Shown here piece by piece: positions 1 through 6,414 of a stretch of 7,199 nt of DNA. The stretch spans positions 1 through 7,199 of the forward strand of contig CALAKO010000089.1 of NCBI GenBank assembly GCA_937922955.1, in the 5' to 3' direction. Numbering within the stretch: the first letter of the stretch is position 1; every line of letters starts with the position of its first letter. The DNA comes from an uncultured Peptococcaceae bacterium. GTDB lineage: Bacteria > Bacillota > Peptococcia > Peptococcales > Peptococcaceae. The notes beneath the pieces are model-generated. The model made no database searches. It was not told the origin of the DNA and worked only from the letters and a program-made list of their open reading frames with translations. A program made the translations under genes and the position numbers.

Positions 1-405
1 GTTTGCCACCTTGCCTGTGCCGATGAATTCATCGATCAAATGCCGGATGGCTACGACACTCACATCGACCAGGGTGGCTCAAATGTGTCTGGCGGGCAGA
101 AGCAGCGCCTCTGTATTGCGCGTGCATTGCTCAAGCAGCCGAAGATTCTTATTTTGGATGATTCGACCAGCGCTGTTGACACGCGCACCGATGCGCTGAT
201 TCAGCAAGGTTTGAAAGAATACATTCCTGCTACCACCAAAATCATCATCGCGCAACGTGTGTCCTCATTGGCCCATGCCGACCAGATTGTCGTGCTCGAT
301 GACGGACGCGTCAATGCCACTGGTACCTACGAAGAGCTGCTTGCTAATTGCGACATTTACCGCGATGTGTACGAATCTCAGCAGAAAGGAGCGTTGGAAG
401 AATGA
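1..405 (+). CDS. ABC exporter half-transporter, C-terminal part of the nucleotide-binding domain (5' truncated), degenerate-site subunit
   Basis: The reading frame is open from base 1 and gives 134 residues; the membrane domain, Walker A and Q-loop lie outside the window. What is visible is the C-terminal half of an ABC ATPase domain: signature VSGGQ (residues 29-33 of the fragment), Walker B ILILDD (D54 where the catalytic Glu is expected), D-loop SAVD, and a switch region IIIAQR with Gln (Q85) where His is expected. Asp-for-Glu together with Gln-for-His is known for the degenerate-site partner of heterodimeric type IV exporters such as TM287/TM288 and BmrC/BmrD. The stop overlaps the start of the next gene (ATGA), and that gene encodes the complementary partner, so the two are one operon and very probably one transporter in the cytoplasmic membrane. 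The substrate (drug, lipid or peptide) cannot be read from the sequence. The family call is very secure; the subunit role is inferred from the motifs. Confidence 0.95.
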   Translation, partial: VCHLACADEFIDQMPDGYDTHIDQGGSNVSGGQKQRLCIARALLKQPKILILDDSTSAVDTRTDALIQQGLKEYIPATTKIIIAQRVSSLAHADQIVVLDDGRVNATGTYEELLANCDIYRDVYESQQKGALEE

Positions 406-2324
406 GCCCAAGACCAGGTCGTCAAATGGTATCGCGCGCGGCGTTGCGCACCTTTGACAAAACCACCTTAAAACGCCTGCTTAATTACTTTGGCGCCTAC
501 AAAATTCTGCTGGTGCTTGTCGTTGTGTTCGTGCTGATGAGTGCAGTGGCTTCGGCGGCCTCTTCGCTGTTCCTGCGTACCCTCATTGACAGCTACATCA
601 CGCCGCTGATTGGCGCAGACAACCCAGACATGAGTGGTCTGCTTTATGCCATCTTTCGCATGTGCCTGCTGCTCGGCGGTGGGGTTTGCGCGACGTTGGC
701 TTATAGTTGGATCATGGCTTTTGTGGCGCAGCGCACCATGGAACGCATGCGCGACGACATGTTTGCTAAAATGCAGCGCTTGCCGATTCGTTATTTCGAT
801 GGTCACGAATACGGTGACATCATGAGCCTTTATACCAATGACGTCGACACTCTGCGTCAGATGATGAGCCAGACCTTCACTGCAGCAGTGAGCTCGTTCT
901 TTACGTTGATTACCGTGTTTTTTTCCATGCTTACGCTCAGTGTGTGGCTTTCTCTGCTCATGGTTGTTGGCATTTTCTGTGTTATCAAAATCGCCAAGGC
1001 CATCACCGGCATTTCCGGCCCGTATTTTATGCAGCAGCAGACCACGCTTGCTGCTCTGGACGGCTACGTTGAAGAAATCATCAACGGTGAAAAGGTCGTT
1101 AAAGTCTTTGGCTACGAAAGCAAAGCCAAGGATGAAATGAAGAAGCGCAACAAAGCATGGGAAGAAGCCGCCTATTTGTCCAATGGTCATGCCATGGCCA
1201 TGATGCCGATCATGAATGGCTTTGGATACCTGCAATACATTGTTGTGGCCCTCGTTGGGGCAGCCATGGCCATCAGCGGTGCTATGAACATCAGTCTCAC
1301 AGGCAGCGGCGTCATGACCGTTGGCATGATTGCCAGCTTCCTCACGTTGGCGCGCAACTTCACCATGCCGGTCACCCAGATTTCCAGCCAGCTCAACGCC
1401 ATCATCACTGCCCTTGCCGGCGCCTCCCGCATCTTCGCGCTGATGGACGAAGCCGATGAAGTGGACGATGGCCACGTGGTCCTGGTGAACGTCACAGAAA
1501 ATGCGGACGGCACCCTCGCCGAAAGCGACAAACACACCGGTCTCTGGGCATGGAAGCGCATTGTTGACGGCCAGCCGGAATATCGCCGTCTGCGTGGCGA
1601 TGTTGTCATGGAACACGTCAATTTTGGTTACACACCGAAGAAGCAAATCCTTCACGACATCAGCCTCTACGCCAAGCCAGGGCAGAAAGTGGCTTTTGTT
1701 GGTGCCACCGGCGCTGGCAAAACCACCATCACCAACCTCATCAATCGTTTTTACGACATCGATGATGGTACCATTCTTTACGATGGCATTGACATTAAGA
1801 AAATTCGCAAATTCGATCTGCGCCGTTCCCTTGGCATCGTGCTTCAGGACGTCAACCTCTTCAGCGACACCGTCATGGAGAACATTCGCTACGGCAACCC
1901 GCAGGCCAGCGATGAAGAATGCATCGCTGCCGCCAAGCTCGCTAACGCCGACGGCTTCATTCGCATGCTGCCACATGGCTACGACACCGTGCTTTCGGGC
2001 GATGGGGCTGGTCTTTCCCAAGGACAGCGCCAGCTGCTCTCCATTGCTCGTGCCGCTGTCAGCGATCCGCCGGTGATGATTCTCGACGAAGCCACTTCGT
2101 CCATCGACACCCGCACCGAAGCTCTCGTGCAGCGCGGCATGGACGCCCTCATGGAAGGACGCACCGTTTTTGTCATTGCCCATCGCTTATCTACCATCCA
2201 GAACGCCGATGTTGTCATGGTCCTTGACCATGGCCGCATCATCGAACGCGGCAACCACGATCAGCTCATGGCCGAACGCGGCACCTACTACCAACTTTAC
2301 ACTGGCGCTTTCGAGCTGGATTAA
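402..2324 (+). CDS. ABC exporter half-transporter (membrane domain plus ATPase domain), catalytic-site subunit
   Basis: A complete protein of 640 residues. It starts at ATG 402, which overlaps the previous stop (ATGA) and has AAAGGAG ten bases upstream at 385-391. An in-frame TTG at 348 would add 18 residues but lies deep in the previous gene. Residues about 30-330 form a six-helix exporter membrane domain, the first helix around 34-54. The ATPase domain is about 400-640: Walker A GATGAGKTT 434-442, Q-loop Q482, signature LSQGQ 538-542, Walker B ILDE with catalytic E563, and switch H594 in VIAHR. The signature has Gln instead of the first Gly, as expected for the partner whose signature faces the degenerate ATP site. 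Between the two domains (about 350-397) is a charged, Trp-containing insertion longer than in minimal exporters. It acts as a heterodimer with the upstream gene product, exporting an unknown substrate at the cost of ATP. A terminator follows immediately. Confidence 0.95.
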   Translation: MSPRPGRQMVSRAALRTFDKTTLKRLLNYFGAYKILLVLVVVFVLMSAVASAASSLFLRTLIDSYITPLIGADNPDMSGLLYAIFRMCLLLGGGVCATLAYSWIMAFVAQRTMERMRDDMFAKMQRLPIRYFDGHEYGDIMSLYTNDVDTLRQMMSQTFTAAVSSFFTLITVFFSMLTLSVWLSLLMVVGIFCVIKIAKAITGISGPYFMQQQTTLAALDGYVEEIINGEKVVKVFGYESKAKDEMKKRNKAWEEAAYLSNGHAMAMMPIMNGFGYLQYIVVALVGAAMAISGAMNISLTGSGVMTVGMIASFLTLARNFTMPVTQISSQLNAIITALAGASRIFALMDEADEVDDGHVVLVNVTENADGTLAESDKHTGLWAWKRIVDGQPEYRRLRGDVVMEHVNFGYTPKKQILHDISLYAKPGQKVAFVGATGAGKTTITNLINRFYDIDDGTILYDGIDIKKIRKFDLRRSLGIVLQDVNLFSDTVMENIRYGNPQASDEECIAAAKLANADGFIRMLPHGYDTVLSGDGAGLSQGQRQLLSIARAAVSDPPVMILDEATSSIDTRTEALVQRGMDALMEGRTVFVIAHRLSTIQNADVVMVLDHGRIIERGNHDQLMAERGTYYQLYTGAFELD

Positions 2325-2337
2325 TACGATGCAAAGA

Positions 2338-2370
2338 AAAGCCCCTCGATCGTTTTGATCGAAGGGCTTT
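2338..2370. terminator. bidirectional hairpin terminator between convergent genes
   Basis: Two 14-base arms (2338-2351 and 2357-2370) flank a 5-base loop. On the plus strand the stem has one C/A mismatch; read on the minus strand that position becomes a U-G wobble, so the stem is fully paired. The minus-strand reading is followed by TTTTCTTT, a good U-tract. The plus-strand reading ends in TTTGTTCATTT, a weaker tail. It therefore suits the minus-strand channel gene best, but it can also end the ABC transcript, whose stop codon is 13 bases before the stem. Confidence 0.85.
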
Positions 2371-2372
2371 GT

Positions 2373-2786
2373 TCATTTCAAGCGCTTTATCTGGCGCGAC
2401 AATTCGGCAAGTTCCTCCGGGCTGAGCTCCTGCAAATGCTCCAGCTTGTCCAGGAAAATAGTGGTGGTCTCCTGCTCGCGGCGATGGATGACTTCGAGAT
2501 AATAGCTCACCACCACACCGGAAATCACAGCAACGGTCATGATTTCAGTGATGGCAATATAGGCCGTGAGAATGCGGCCCCAGAAAGTAACCACCGTGAT
2601 GTCGCCAAAGCCAATGGTGCTGCATGCCACAAATGTGTACCAGATGCTTTCGCGGTATGTGTCAATATTCGGCTCAACAAGCGTAATGAGAAATGCCACA
2701 ACAAAGAAATTAATGATGAAGGAGTAAAGCATTTTATCGGCTGCGCATCGTTTAACAACGGTCCACAGCAATCGCCATTTTTTCAT
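2373..2786 (-). CDS. small two-transmembrane potassium-channel-like protein (ion channel family, TIGFGD filter)
   Basis: 137 residues. It has a short basic N-terminus, a first membrane helix (about 19-37), a pore helix and filter, a second membrane helix (about 72-97), and a charged C-terminal tail (about 98-137), rich in Glu, Lys and Leu, that could form a coiled coil. The filter is T57-I-G-F-G-D62, a variant of the canonical TVGYGD with Phe for Tyr, so K+ selectivity is likely but not certain. There is no voltage sensor and no RCK/TrkA-N domain. It presumably works as a tetramer in the membrane. The start chosen is ATG at 2786 because AAAGGA (2798-2793) lies 6 bases upstream; ATG 2801 has no such site, and a still longer frame from 2918 would run into the regulator gene. 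It is GC-rich like the ABC genes and convergent with them. The promoter is not evident. An alternative reading is a regulatory or orphan pore-module protein. Confidence 0.85.
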   Translation of the reverse strand: MKKWRLLWTVVKRCAADKMLYSFIINFFVVAFLITLVEPNIDTYRESIWYTFVACSTIGFGDITVVTFWGRILTAYIAITEIMTVAVISGVVVSYYLEVIHRREQETTTIFLDKLEHLQELSPEELAELSRQIKRLK

Positions 2787-2792
2787 AGTGCG

Positions 2793-2798
2793 TCCTTT
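2793..2798 (-). promoter_or_regulatory. ribosome binding site of the channel gene
   Basis: Read on the minus strand this is AAAGGA, six bases before ATG at 2786. It decides the start in favour of 2786 over the in-frame ATG at 2801, which itself overlaps the site. Confidence 0.7.
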
Positions 2799-2863
2799 CA
2801 TGTATTGGTGAGAGAAGGCGAAATCTAGAAGGGAAAGCTGATTGAATAATCGAGAAAAATTAG

Positions 2864-3409
2864 TTAGTCTAGGAAATCTTTCATGATTTGTGGCATTGTT
2901 GCATAACGATAAGTACAAAATTCTTCTATCGTTAAATCTAATTCTCCGTTAAGCCAATCTCGTACAATCATTGAATTTCCATAGCAATACATTTTTATGG
3001 CAAAGACGATTTCTTTTGATAGAGTTGAACTATTATATTTTTTTTTTGCTAGTTTTGTAAAATGAAAAAGACTATATGTGTAAAGAAATTCATCGAAAGA
3101 GTTTTGCCCGTCGTAATTCAATATGTTTTTAAAGTATTCTTTGTGTTGCATATAAAAATTTGCATATTCGTATAATTTTTCTTTCCAAGTTAAAGAGCTT
3201 TCTACATCTAAAAACATGCTTTTTACAAAATTTTCGTAGTGGTAAGACATTAATTCATATTTGTCGCGAAAATATCTATAAAATGTTGCGCGAGAAACAC
3301 CTGAATATTTACAGATATCGTTAACTGTAATAACATCAAAATCTTTTTCCTTTACAAGATCATAGAGAGCGTCAGCCAATAGTTTTTTTGCGTCAATATT
3401 AAAAGCCAA
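2864..3409 (-). CDS. TetR/AcrR-family transcriptional regulator
   Basis: 181 residues from TTG 3409, or 184 from GTG 3418. I prefer TTG because AGGTGA (3420-3415) sits five bases before it, whereas the GTG lies inside that site and has no site of its own. The N-terminal domain is a typical TetR helix-turn-helix: 'TVNDICKYSGVSRATFYRYF' at about residues 28-47, then a DKYEL continuation. The C-terminal two thirds are helical, rich in Phe and Tyr, and suit a ligand pocket and dimer interface; the overall form resembles the small DhaS-like TetR group. It is divergent from the amidohydrolase/flavoenzyme/permease operon, the usual layout for a local repressor that is released by the pathway substrate. 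It shares the AT-rich composition of that operon, so it probably moved with it. The ligand is unknown. Activation instead of repression is possible. Confidence 0.9.
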   Translation of the reverse strand: MAFNIDAKKLLADALYDLVKEKDFDVITVNDICKYSGVSRATFYRYFRDKYELMSYHYENFVKSMFLDVESSLTWKEKLYEYANFYMQHKEYFKNILNYDGQNSFDEFLYTYSLFHFTKLAKKKYNSSTLSKEIVFAIKMYCYGNSMIVRDWLNGELDLTIEEFCTYRYATMPQIMKDFLD

Positions 3410-3414
3410 TGGTA

Positions 3415-3420
3415 TCACCT
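3415..3420 (-). promoter_or_regulatory. ribosome binding site that decides the TetR gene start
   Basis: The minus-strand reading AGGTGA lies five bases before TTG 3409. The GTG at 3418 is part of this site, so initiation at TTG 3409 is more likely. The predicted transcription start (about 3422) is only a few bases upstream, giving a very short leader. Confidence 0.5.
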
Positions 3421-3428
3421 CATTATCT

Positions 3429-3458
3429 ATTATAGACGAATGAGAGAAAATGTCTCAA
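3429..3458 (-). promoter_or_regulatory. predicted sigma-70-type promoter of the TetR gene
   Basis: On the minus strand the -35 box is TTGAGA (3458-3453), followed by an 18-base spacer and a perfect TATAAT -10 box (3434-3429). Transcription would begin near 3422, just before the ribosome binding site. Confidence 0.65.
3441..3457. promoter_or_regulatory. inverted repeat overlapping the TetR promoter (possible operator)
   Basis: TGAGA (3441-3445) and TCTCA (3453-3457) form 5-base arms around a 7-base spacer. The repeat covers part of the -35 box and spacer of the TetR promoter, where a repressor could control its own gene. Short arms in AT-rich DNA can arise by chance, so this is a weak call. 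Confidence 0.3.
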
Positions 3459-3503
3459 ATGAAACACGTTAATTTTATTGTAAATTGAAGATGAAAACAA
3501 AAA

Positions 3504-3533
3504 TTGACATAATGAAATTAATAAAAATATTAG
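3504..3533 (+). promoter_or_regulatory. predicted promoter of the amidohydrolase-flavoenzyme-permease operon
   Basis: A perfect TTGACA -35 box (3504-3509) is followed after 18 bases by TATTAG (3528-3533, four of six consensus bases). The -10 box overlaps a small inverted repeat TAATA-AAAA-TATTA (3519-3532). The expected start is near 3540, about 44 bases before the first gene. The -35 is convincing; the exact -10 is uncertain. Confidence 0.6.
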
Positions 3534-3542
3534 ATGGAAAAT

Positions 3543-3552
3543 CAGTGCACTG
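3543..3552. promoter_or_regulatory. perfect palindrome CAGTGCACTG at the operon start, candidate TetR operator
   Basis: A perfect 10-base palindrome in otherwise AT-rich DNA, about 10 bases downstream of the predicted -10 box, so it lies at or just after the transcription start. A bound dimer here would block initiation or early elongation. TetR operators are commonly palindromic and placed like this, but binding by the neighbouring regulator is inference. Confidence 0.5.
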
Positions 3553-3570
3553 TAATTGAAAAACTTTTGA

Positions 3571-3577
3571 AAGGAAG
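3571..3577 (+). promoter_or_regulatory. ribosome binding site that decides the amidohydrolase-fold gene start
   Basis: AAGGAAG abuts the ATG at 3578, leaving no spacing, but lies six bases before the in-frame ATG at 3584. It therefore selects 3584. Confidence 0.7.
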
Positions 3578-3583
3578 ATGATT

Positions 3584-4429
3584 ATGTACGAAGGAAAAAT
3601 TATTGATTTTAGATGTAGACCTCCTTATAGTAATTTCTTGCAAGGTTTTTTATATGCAGATTTAGATTATATGACAAATTTCTCAGCGCATTTTGGGATG
3701 CCTGTTCCAGTAAGTGCTGAAAAAAGAGATATGGACTTAAGTATTAAAGAAATGGATGCAGCGGGTGTTAGCCAAGGTGTTGTTCCAGGAAGAAAATATT
3801 TTGGAATGGATAACGCTGATCTTCTTTGGCTTATGGAGAATTATCCAGAACGTTATTTGTGTTTTGCAGGTGTTGATCCTAACCTTGGTGAAGAGGCCGC
3901 AGTATATGAAATTGAAACATATGCTGTAAACGGTCCTTGTGTAGGTGTTGTTGTTGAACCTGGGCTTTGTAAGGATCCAATGGGGCCAATGGATCCGCGA
4001 ATGTTTCCTATTTATGAAATGTGTCAACAAAAAGAATTGCCACTTCTTATGTCTTTTGGTGGACTTACCCAATTGAATTTAAGATATATGAATCCTATTG
4101 AGCTAGATAATGTTGCAGAAAAATTTCCTAAACTAAAAATCGCATTGGCTCATGGTGGCTGGCCTTGGGTTAATGAAGTTTGCTGGCTTGCATTAAAACG
4201 TCAGGGAATTTATTTGAGTCCGGATTTGTATTGTATGGGTGGTCCAGGTACCGTAGATTATGTTGCAGCAATGAATCAGATGATACCAAATAAATTCCTA
4301 TTTGGCTCTGCTTATCCAATTGCTCCAATGCAAGATGCAGTGGAATACTATGTTCAAAAACTTGGTATTAAAGAAGATGTTCTTCCAAAAATTATGTATC
4401 AAAATGCTGTGGAATTTTTGGGCATTTAA
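3584..4429 (+). CDS. amidohydrolase-superfamily (Amidohydro_2 type) protein lacking the metal-binding residues
   Basis: 281 residues from ATG 3584, chosen by its ribosome binding site. The overall pattern matches the Amidohydro_2 TIM barrels related to ACMS decarboxylase and gamma-resorcylate decarboxylase: a first strand with IIDFRCRPP, a LLMSFGG strand (M156-G160), IALAHGG (H190) and FLFGSAYP near the C-terminus (A243). Each motif is altered at the metal ligands. The first-strand HxH is R10-C-R12, the His expected after the fifth strand is Ser/Phe, and the Asp of the terminal GSDYP-like motif is Ala. Only the HGG histidine, the catalytic-base position in ACMS decarboxylase, is kept. It is first in the operon, 21 bases before the flavoenzyme gene, so it probably acts on the same substrate. 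It could be a metal-independent decarboxylase, hydratase or lyase, or a binding protein. The fold is fairly sure; the activity is not known. Confidence 0.8.
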   Translation: MYEGKIIDFRCRPPYSNFLQGFLYADLDYMTNFSAHFGMPVPVSAEKRDMDLSIKEMDAAGVSQGVVPGRKYFGMDNADLLWLMENYPERYLCFAGVDPNLGEEAAVYEIETYAVNGPCVGVVVEPGLCKDPMGPMDPRMFPIYEMCQQKELPLLMSFGGLTQLNLRYMNPIELDNVAEKFPKLKIALAHGGWPWVNEVCWLALKRQGIYLSPDLYCMGGPGTVDYVAAMNQMIPNKFLFGSAYPIAPMQDAVEYYVQKLGIKEDVLPKIMYQNAVEFLGI

Positions 4430-4450
4430 AAGGTGTAGAAAGGAGTTTAT

Positions 4451-6379
4451 ATGTTAGATAATGTTTTTTCTCCATATACAATAAAAAATGTTACGTTTTC
4501 GAATCGAATGGTTGTATCTGCTATGGTTACTAATTTTTGTAACCAAGATGGTTCTGCTTCTGAAAGATATATTGCATATCATGAGGAAAAAGCTAAAGGT
4601 GGCTTTGGATTAATTATTACCGAAGATTATGCTGTTCGTGTTCAAGGAAAAGGTTTTAGTAACGTGGCTGGTATGTGGAGCGATGATTTGATAGAAAGTC
4701 ATTCCGAGTTAACTAAACGTGTTCATAAATATGACAGTAAGATTATTGCTCAGATTTATCATGCTGGGCGACAAACACACCAAGGTGTAACAGGATATCC
4801 GCCAGAAGCTCCATCGCCAATTCCGTGTCCAGCTAATAAGCAGATCCCACATGAATTAACTGCTGAAGAAATCCAGGAAATCGTTCAGGATTTTGCAGAT
4901 TGTGCTAGAAGATGCAAAACAGCAGGGTTTGATGGAATTGAAATCCACGGTGGTCATGGGTATTTAATTGCGGAGTTTATGTCTTCGTATTCAAATAAAA
5001 GAATTGACCGATATGGAGGCTCTTTAACAAATCGTATGAGATTTTCGCTAGAAGTGATAAGAGCTATTCGCCAAGCAGTTGGTGAAGAATTTATTGTTGG
5101 TTTTAGAATTTCTGCAGATGAGCTTGTGCCAGGTGGTAGAACTAAGGAGGACACGAAGACAATCGCGCTTATTTTAGAAAATGCAGGTATTGATTTCTTA
5201 CATATTTCTGCCGGTGTTTACGGGAGTTCTTATGCGATCGCTCCACCTCAAGCGGTTAAACATGGATGGTTGACAGATTTTGCAAAAGAAATAAAAGATA
5301 TCGTTCATATTCCGGTTATCACTGTTGGACGAATTAATGATCCATTCATTGCGGATCAAATTATTTATTCTGGAAAAGCCGATTTTGTTACAATGGCACG
5401 TGCTTCTCTTTGTGATCCACATATGCCAGAAAAAGCAAAAAAAGGTAATTTTGACGAAATTAGGTATTGTATTGGATGTAGTCAAGGTTGTATGGGAATT
5501 TTGCTAAAGGATCAGCCTATTTGTTGTGCTCTTAATCCTATGCTTGGACAAGAATATAACTATATCAATAAAAAAGCTTCTGATTTAAAAAAAGTGATGA
5601 TCGTTGGAGGTGGGCCTGCAGGTATGCAGGCTGCGATTACGGCTGCAGAACAGGGGCATAGTGTTACTCTTTATGAAAAAGAGAATCGTTTAGGCGGTCA
5701 ATTTAGACTGGCGGCTATTCCTCCAAATAAAGGTGAGATTGCGTCATTTTTATATTGGCAACAATTTATGCTGAAAAAATTGAATGTAAAGGTTGTTATG
5801 AATCAAAAGATAGATGAAAACTTTGTTGAAAATGATGATAGTGATGTTGTTATTCTAGCAACAGGTGGTTGTCCAATAGTACCAGATATTAGTGGAATCG
5901 GTAATGATAACGTTGTTTTTGCTTCTGATATTTTAGATGGAAAAGTTTTTTGTGGTCAGAATGCGGTAGTTATTGGTGGTGGACAGATCGGAACGGAAAC
6001 AGCATTGCACTTATCTGTTCATAGAAAAGATGTAACATTAATTGAAATGACTGGCAAATTAGCTAGTAAAGAAACGGCCCATCCAAGAGAATTTCTGCTA
6101 AAAGCGATTAAGCAAAACAATGTTCGAGTATTATTAAATAGCTGTGTAAAAGATATTACAAAGAACAGCGTTCTTGTGGAAAGTGGCAAGGAAAAAGTAA
6201 TAGAAATACCTGCAGATACTGTTGTTATCGCGATCGGGATGAAAGAGAATAATGAGTTATCAAAAGCTTTAGAACCAGAAATAAAAAATAAAAAATTAAT
6301 AACAATTGGAGATGCAAAAGAAGTTGGACAAGTAATGAATGCCGTTCAAGAAGGTTTTGAAGTTGCAATGAATTTATAA
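4451..6379 (+). CDS. FMN/4Fe-4S/FAD NAD(P)H-dependent ene-reductase (OYE family; 2,4-dienoyl-CoA reductase / BaiCD / enoate reductase type)
   Basis: 642 residues, the usual length for FadH, BaiCD/BaiH and 2-enoate reductases. ATG 4451 follows AAAGGAG (4439-4445) by five bases. The N-terminal half (about 1-335) is an Old Yellow Enzyme barrel with YHAGRQ (H104) and HGGHGYLIAEF (166-176); Y171 aligns by eye with the proton-donating Tyr166 of E. coli FadH. A 4Fe-4S motif of the FadH spacing C-x2-C-x3-C-x11-C follows: C340, C343, C347, C359, with an extra adjacent C358. The C-terminal half has two dinucleotide folds, GGGPAG (386-391) for FAD and GGGQIG (509-514) for NAD(P)H. Electrons should pass NAD(P)H to FAD to 4Fe-4S to FMN and reduce a C=C bond conjugated to a carbonyl or carboxyl group. 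It is cytoplasmic with no signal peptide. It lies in an operon with the amidohydrolase-fold gene upstream and the permease downstream. The family is certain; the substrate is unknown. Confidence 0.95.
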   Translation: MLDNVFSPYTIKNVTFSNRMVVSAMVTNFCNQDGSASERYIAYHEEKAKGGFGLIITEDYAVRVQGKGFSNVAGMWSDDLIESHSELTKRVHKYDSKIIAQIYHAGRQTHQGVTGYPPEAPSPIPCPANKQIPHELTAEEIQEIVQDFADCARRCKTAGFDGIEIHGGHGYLIAEFMSSYSNKRIDRYGGSLTNRMRFSLEVIRAIRQAVGEEFIVGFRISADELVPGGRTKEDTKTIALILENAGIDFLHISAGVYGSSYAIAPPQAVKHGWLTDFAKEIKDIVHIPVITVGRINDPFIADQIIYSGKADFVTMARASLCDPHMPEKAKKGNFDEIRYCIGCSQGCMGILLKDQPICCALNPMLGQEYNYINKKASDLKKVMIVGGGPAGMQAAITAAEQGHSVTLYEKENRLGGQFRLAAIPPNKGEIASFLYWQQFMLKKLNVKVVMNQKIDENFVENDDSDVVILATGGCPIVPDISGIGNDNVVFASDILDGKVFCGQNAVVIGGGQIGTETALHLSVHRKDVTLIEMTGKLASKETAHPREFLLKAIKQNNVRVLLNSCVKDITKNSVLVESGKEKVIEIPADTVVIAIGMKENNELSKALEPEIKNKKLITIGDAKEVGQVMNAVQEGFEVAMNL

Positions 6380-6414
6380 AGATTGAGATCATCATTAAGT
6401 AGGGGGTACCTAAA

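Noticed and set aside
348..401. TTG at 348 as an upstream start for the second ABC subunit
   Set aside because: It would overlap the previous gene by nearly 60 bases and the added residues look like out-of-frame translation. ATG 402 has the overlap-coupled start and a good ribosome binding site.
468..2183. A 571-codon open frame on the minus strand opposite the second ABC gene
   Set aside because: It lies wholly antisense to a gene with complete ABC motifs. Its translation is rich in His, Val and Asn with no recognisable domain, and it is explained by the codon bias of the real gene.
2355..2828. A 157-codon plus-strand open frame opposite the channel gene
   Set aside because: The minus strand encodes a clear pore motif with its own ribosome binding site and terminator. 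The plus-strand translation has no family features and begins inside the terminator hairpin.
2823..2866. Possible terminator after the TetR gene (T-run and small GATT/AATC hairpin)
   Set aside because: The stem is only four base pairs with no GC-rich part, and the T-run precedes it, so it does not have terminator form.
2787..2918. Upstream extension of the channel protein to 2918
   Set aside because: The extension is not membrane-like, crosses the composition boundary and overlaps the 3' end of the regulator gene. The ATG at 2786 has a proper ribosome binding site.
3471..3486. AATTT-TATTGT-AAATT inverted repeat in the divergent region
   Set aside because: Short arms made only of A and T in very AT-rich DNA are expected by chance, and it does not overlap either promoter box.
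3973..3996. Repeat-like GGATCC-flanked stretch containing CCAATGG twice
   Set aside because: It lies within the amidohydrolase-fold gene and simply encodes a mirror-like DPMGPMDP peptide. It is not a perfect palindrome and has no further copies that I can see.
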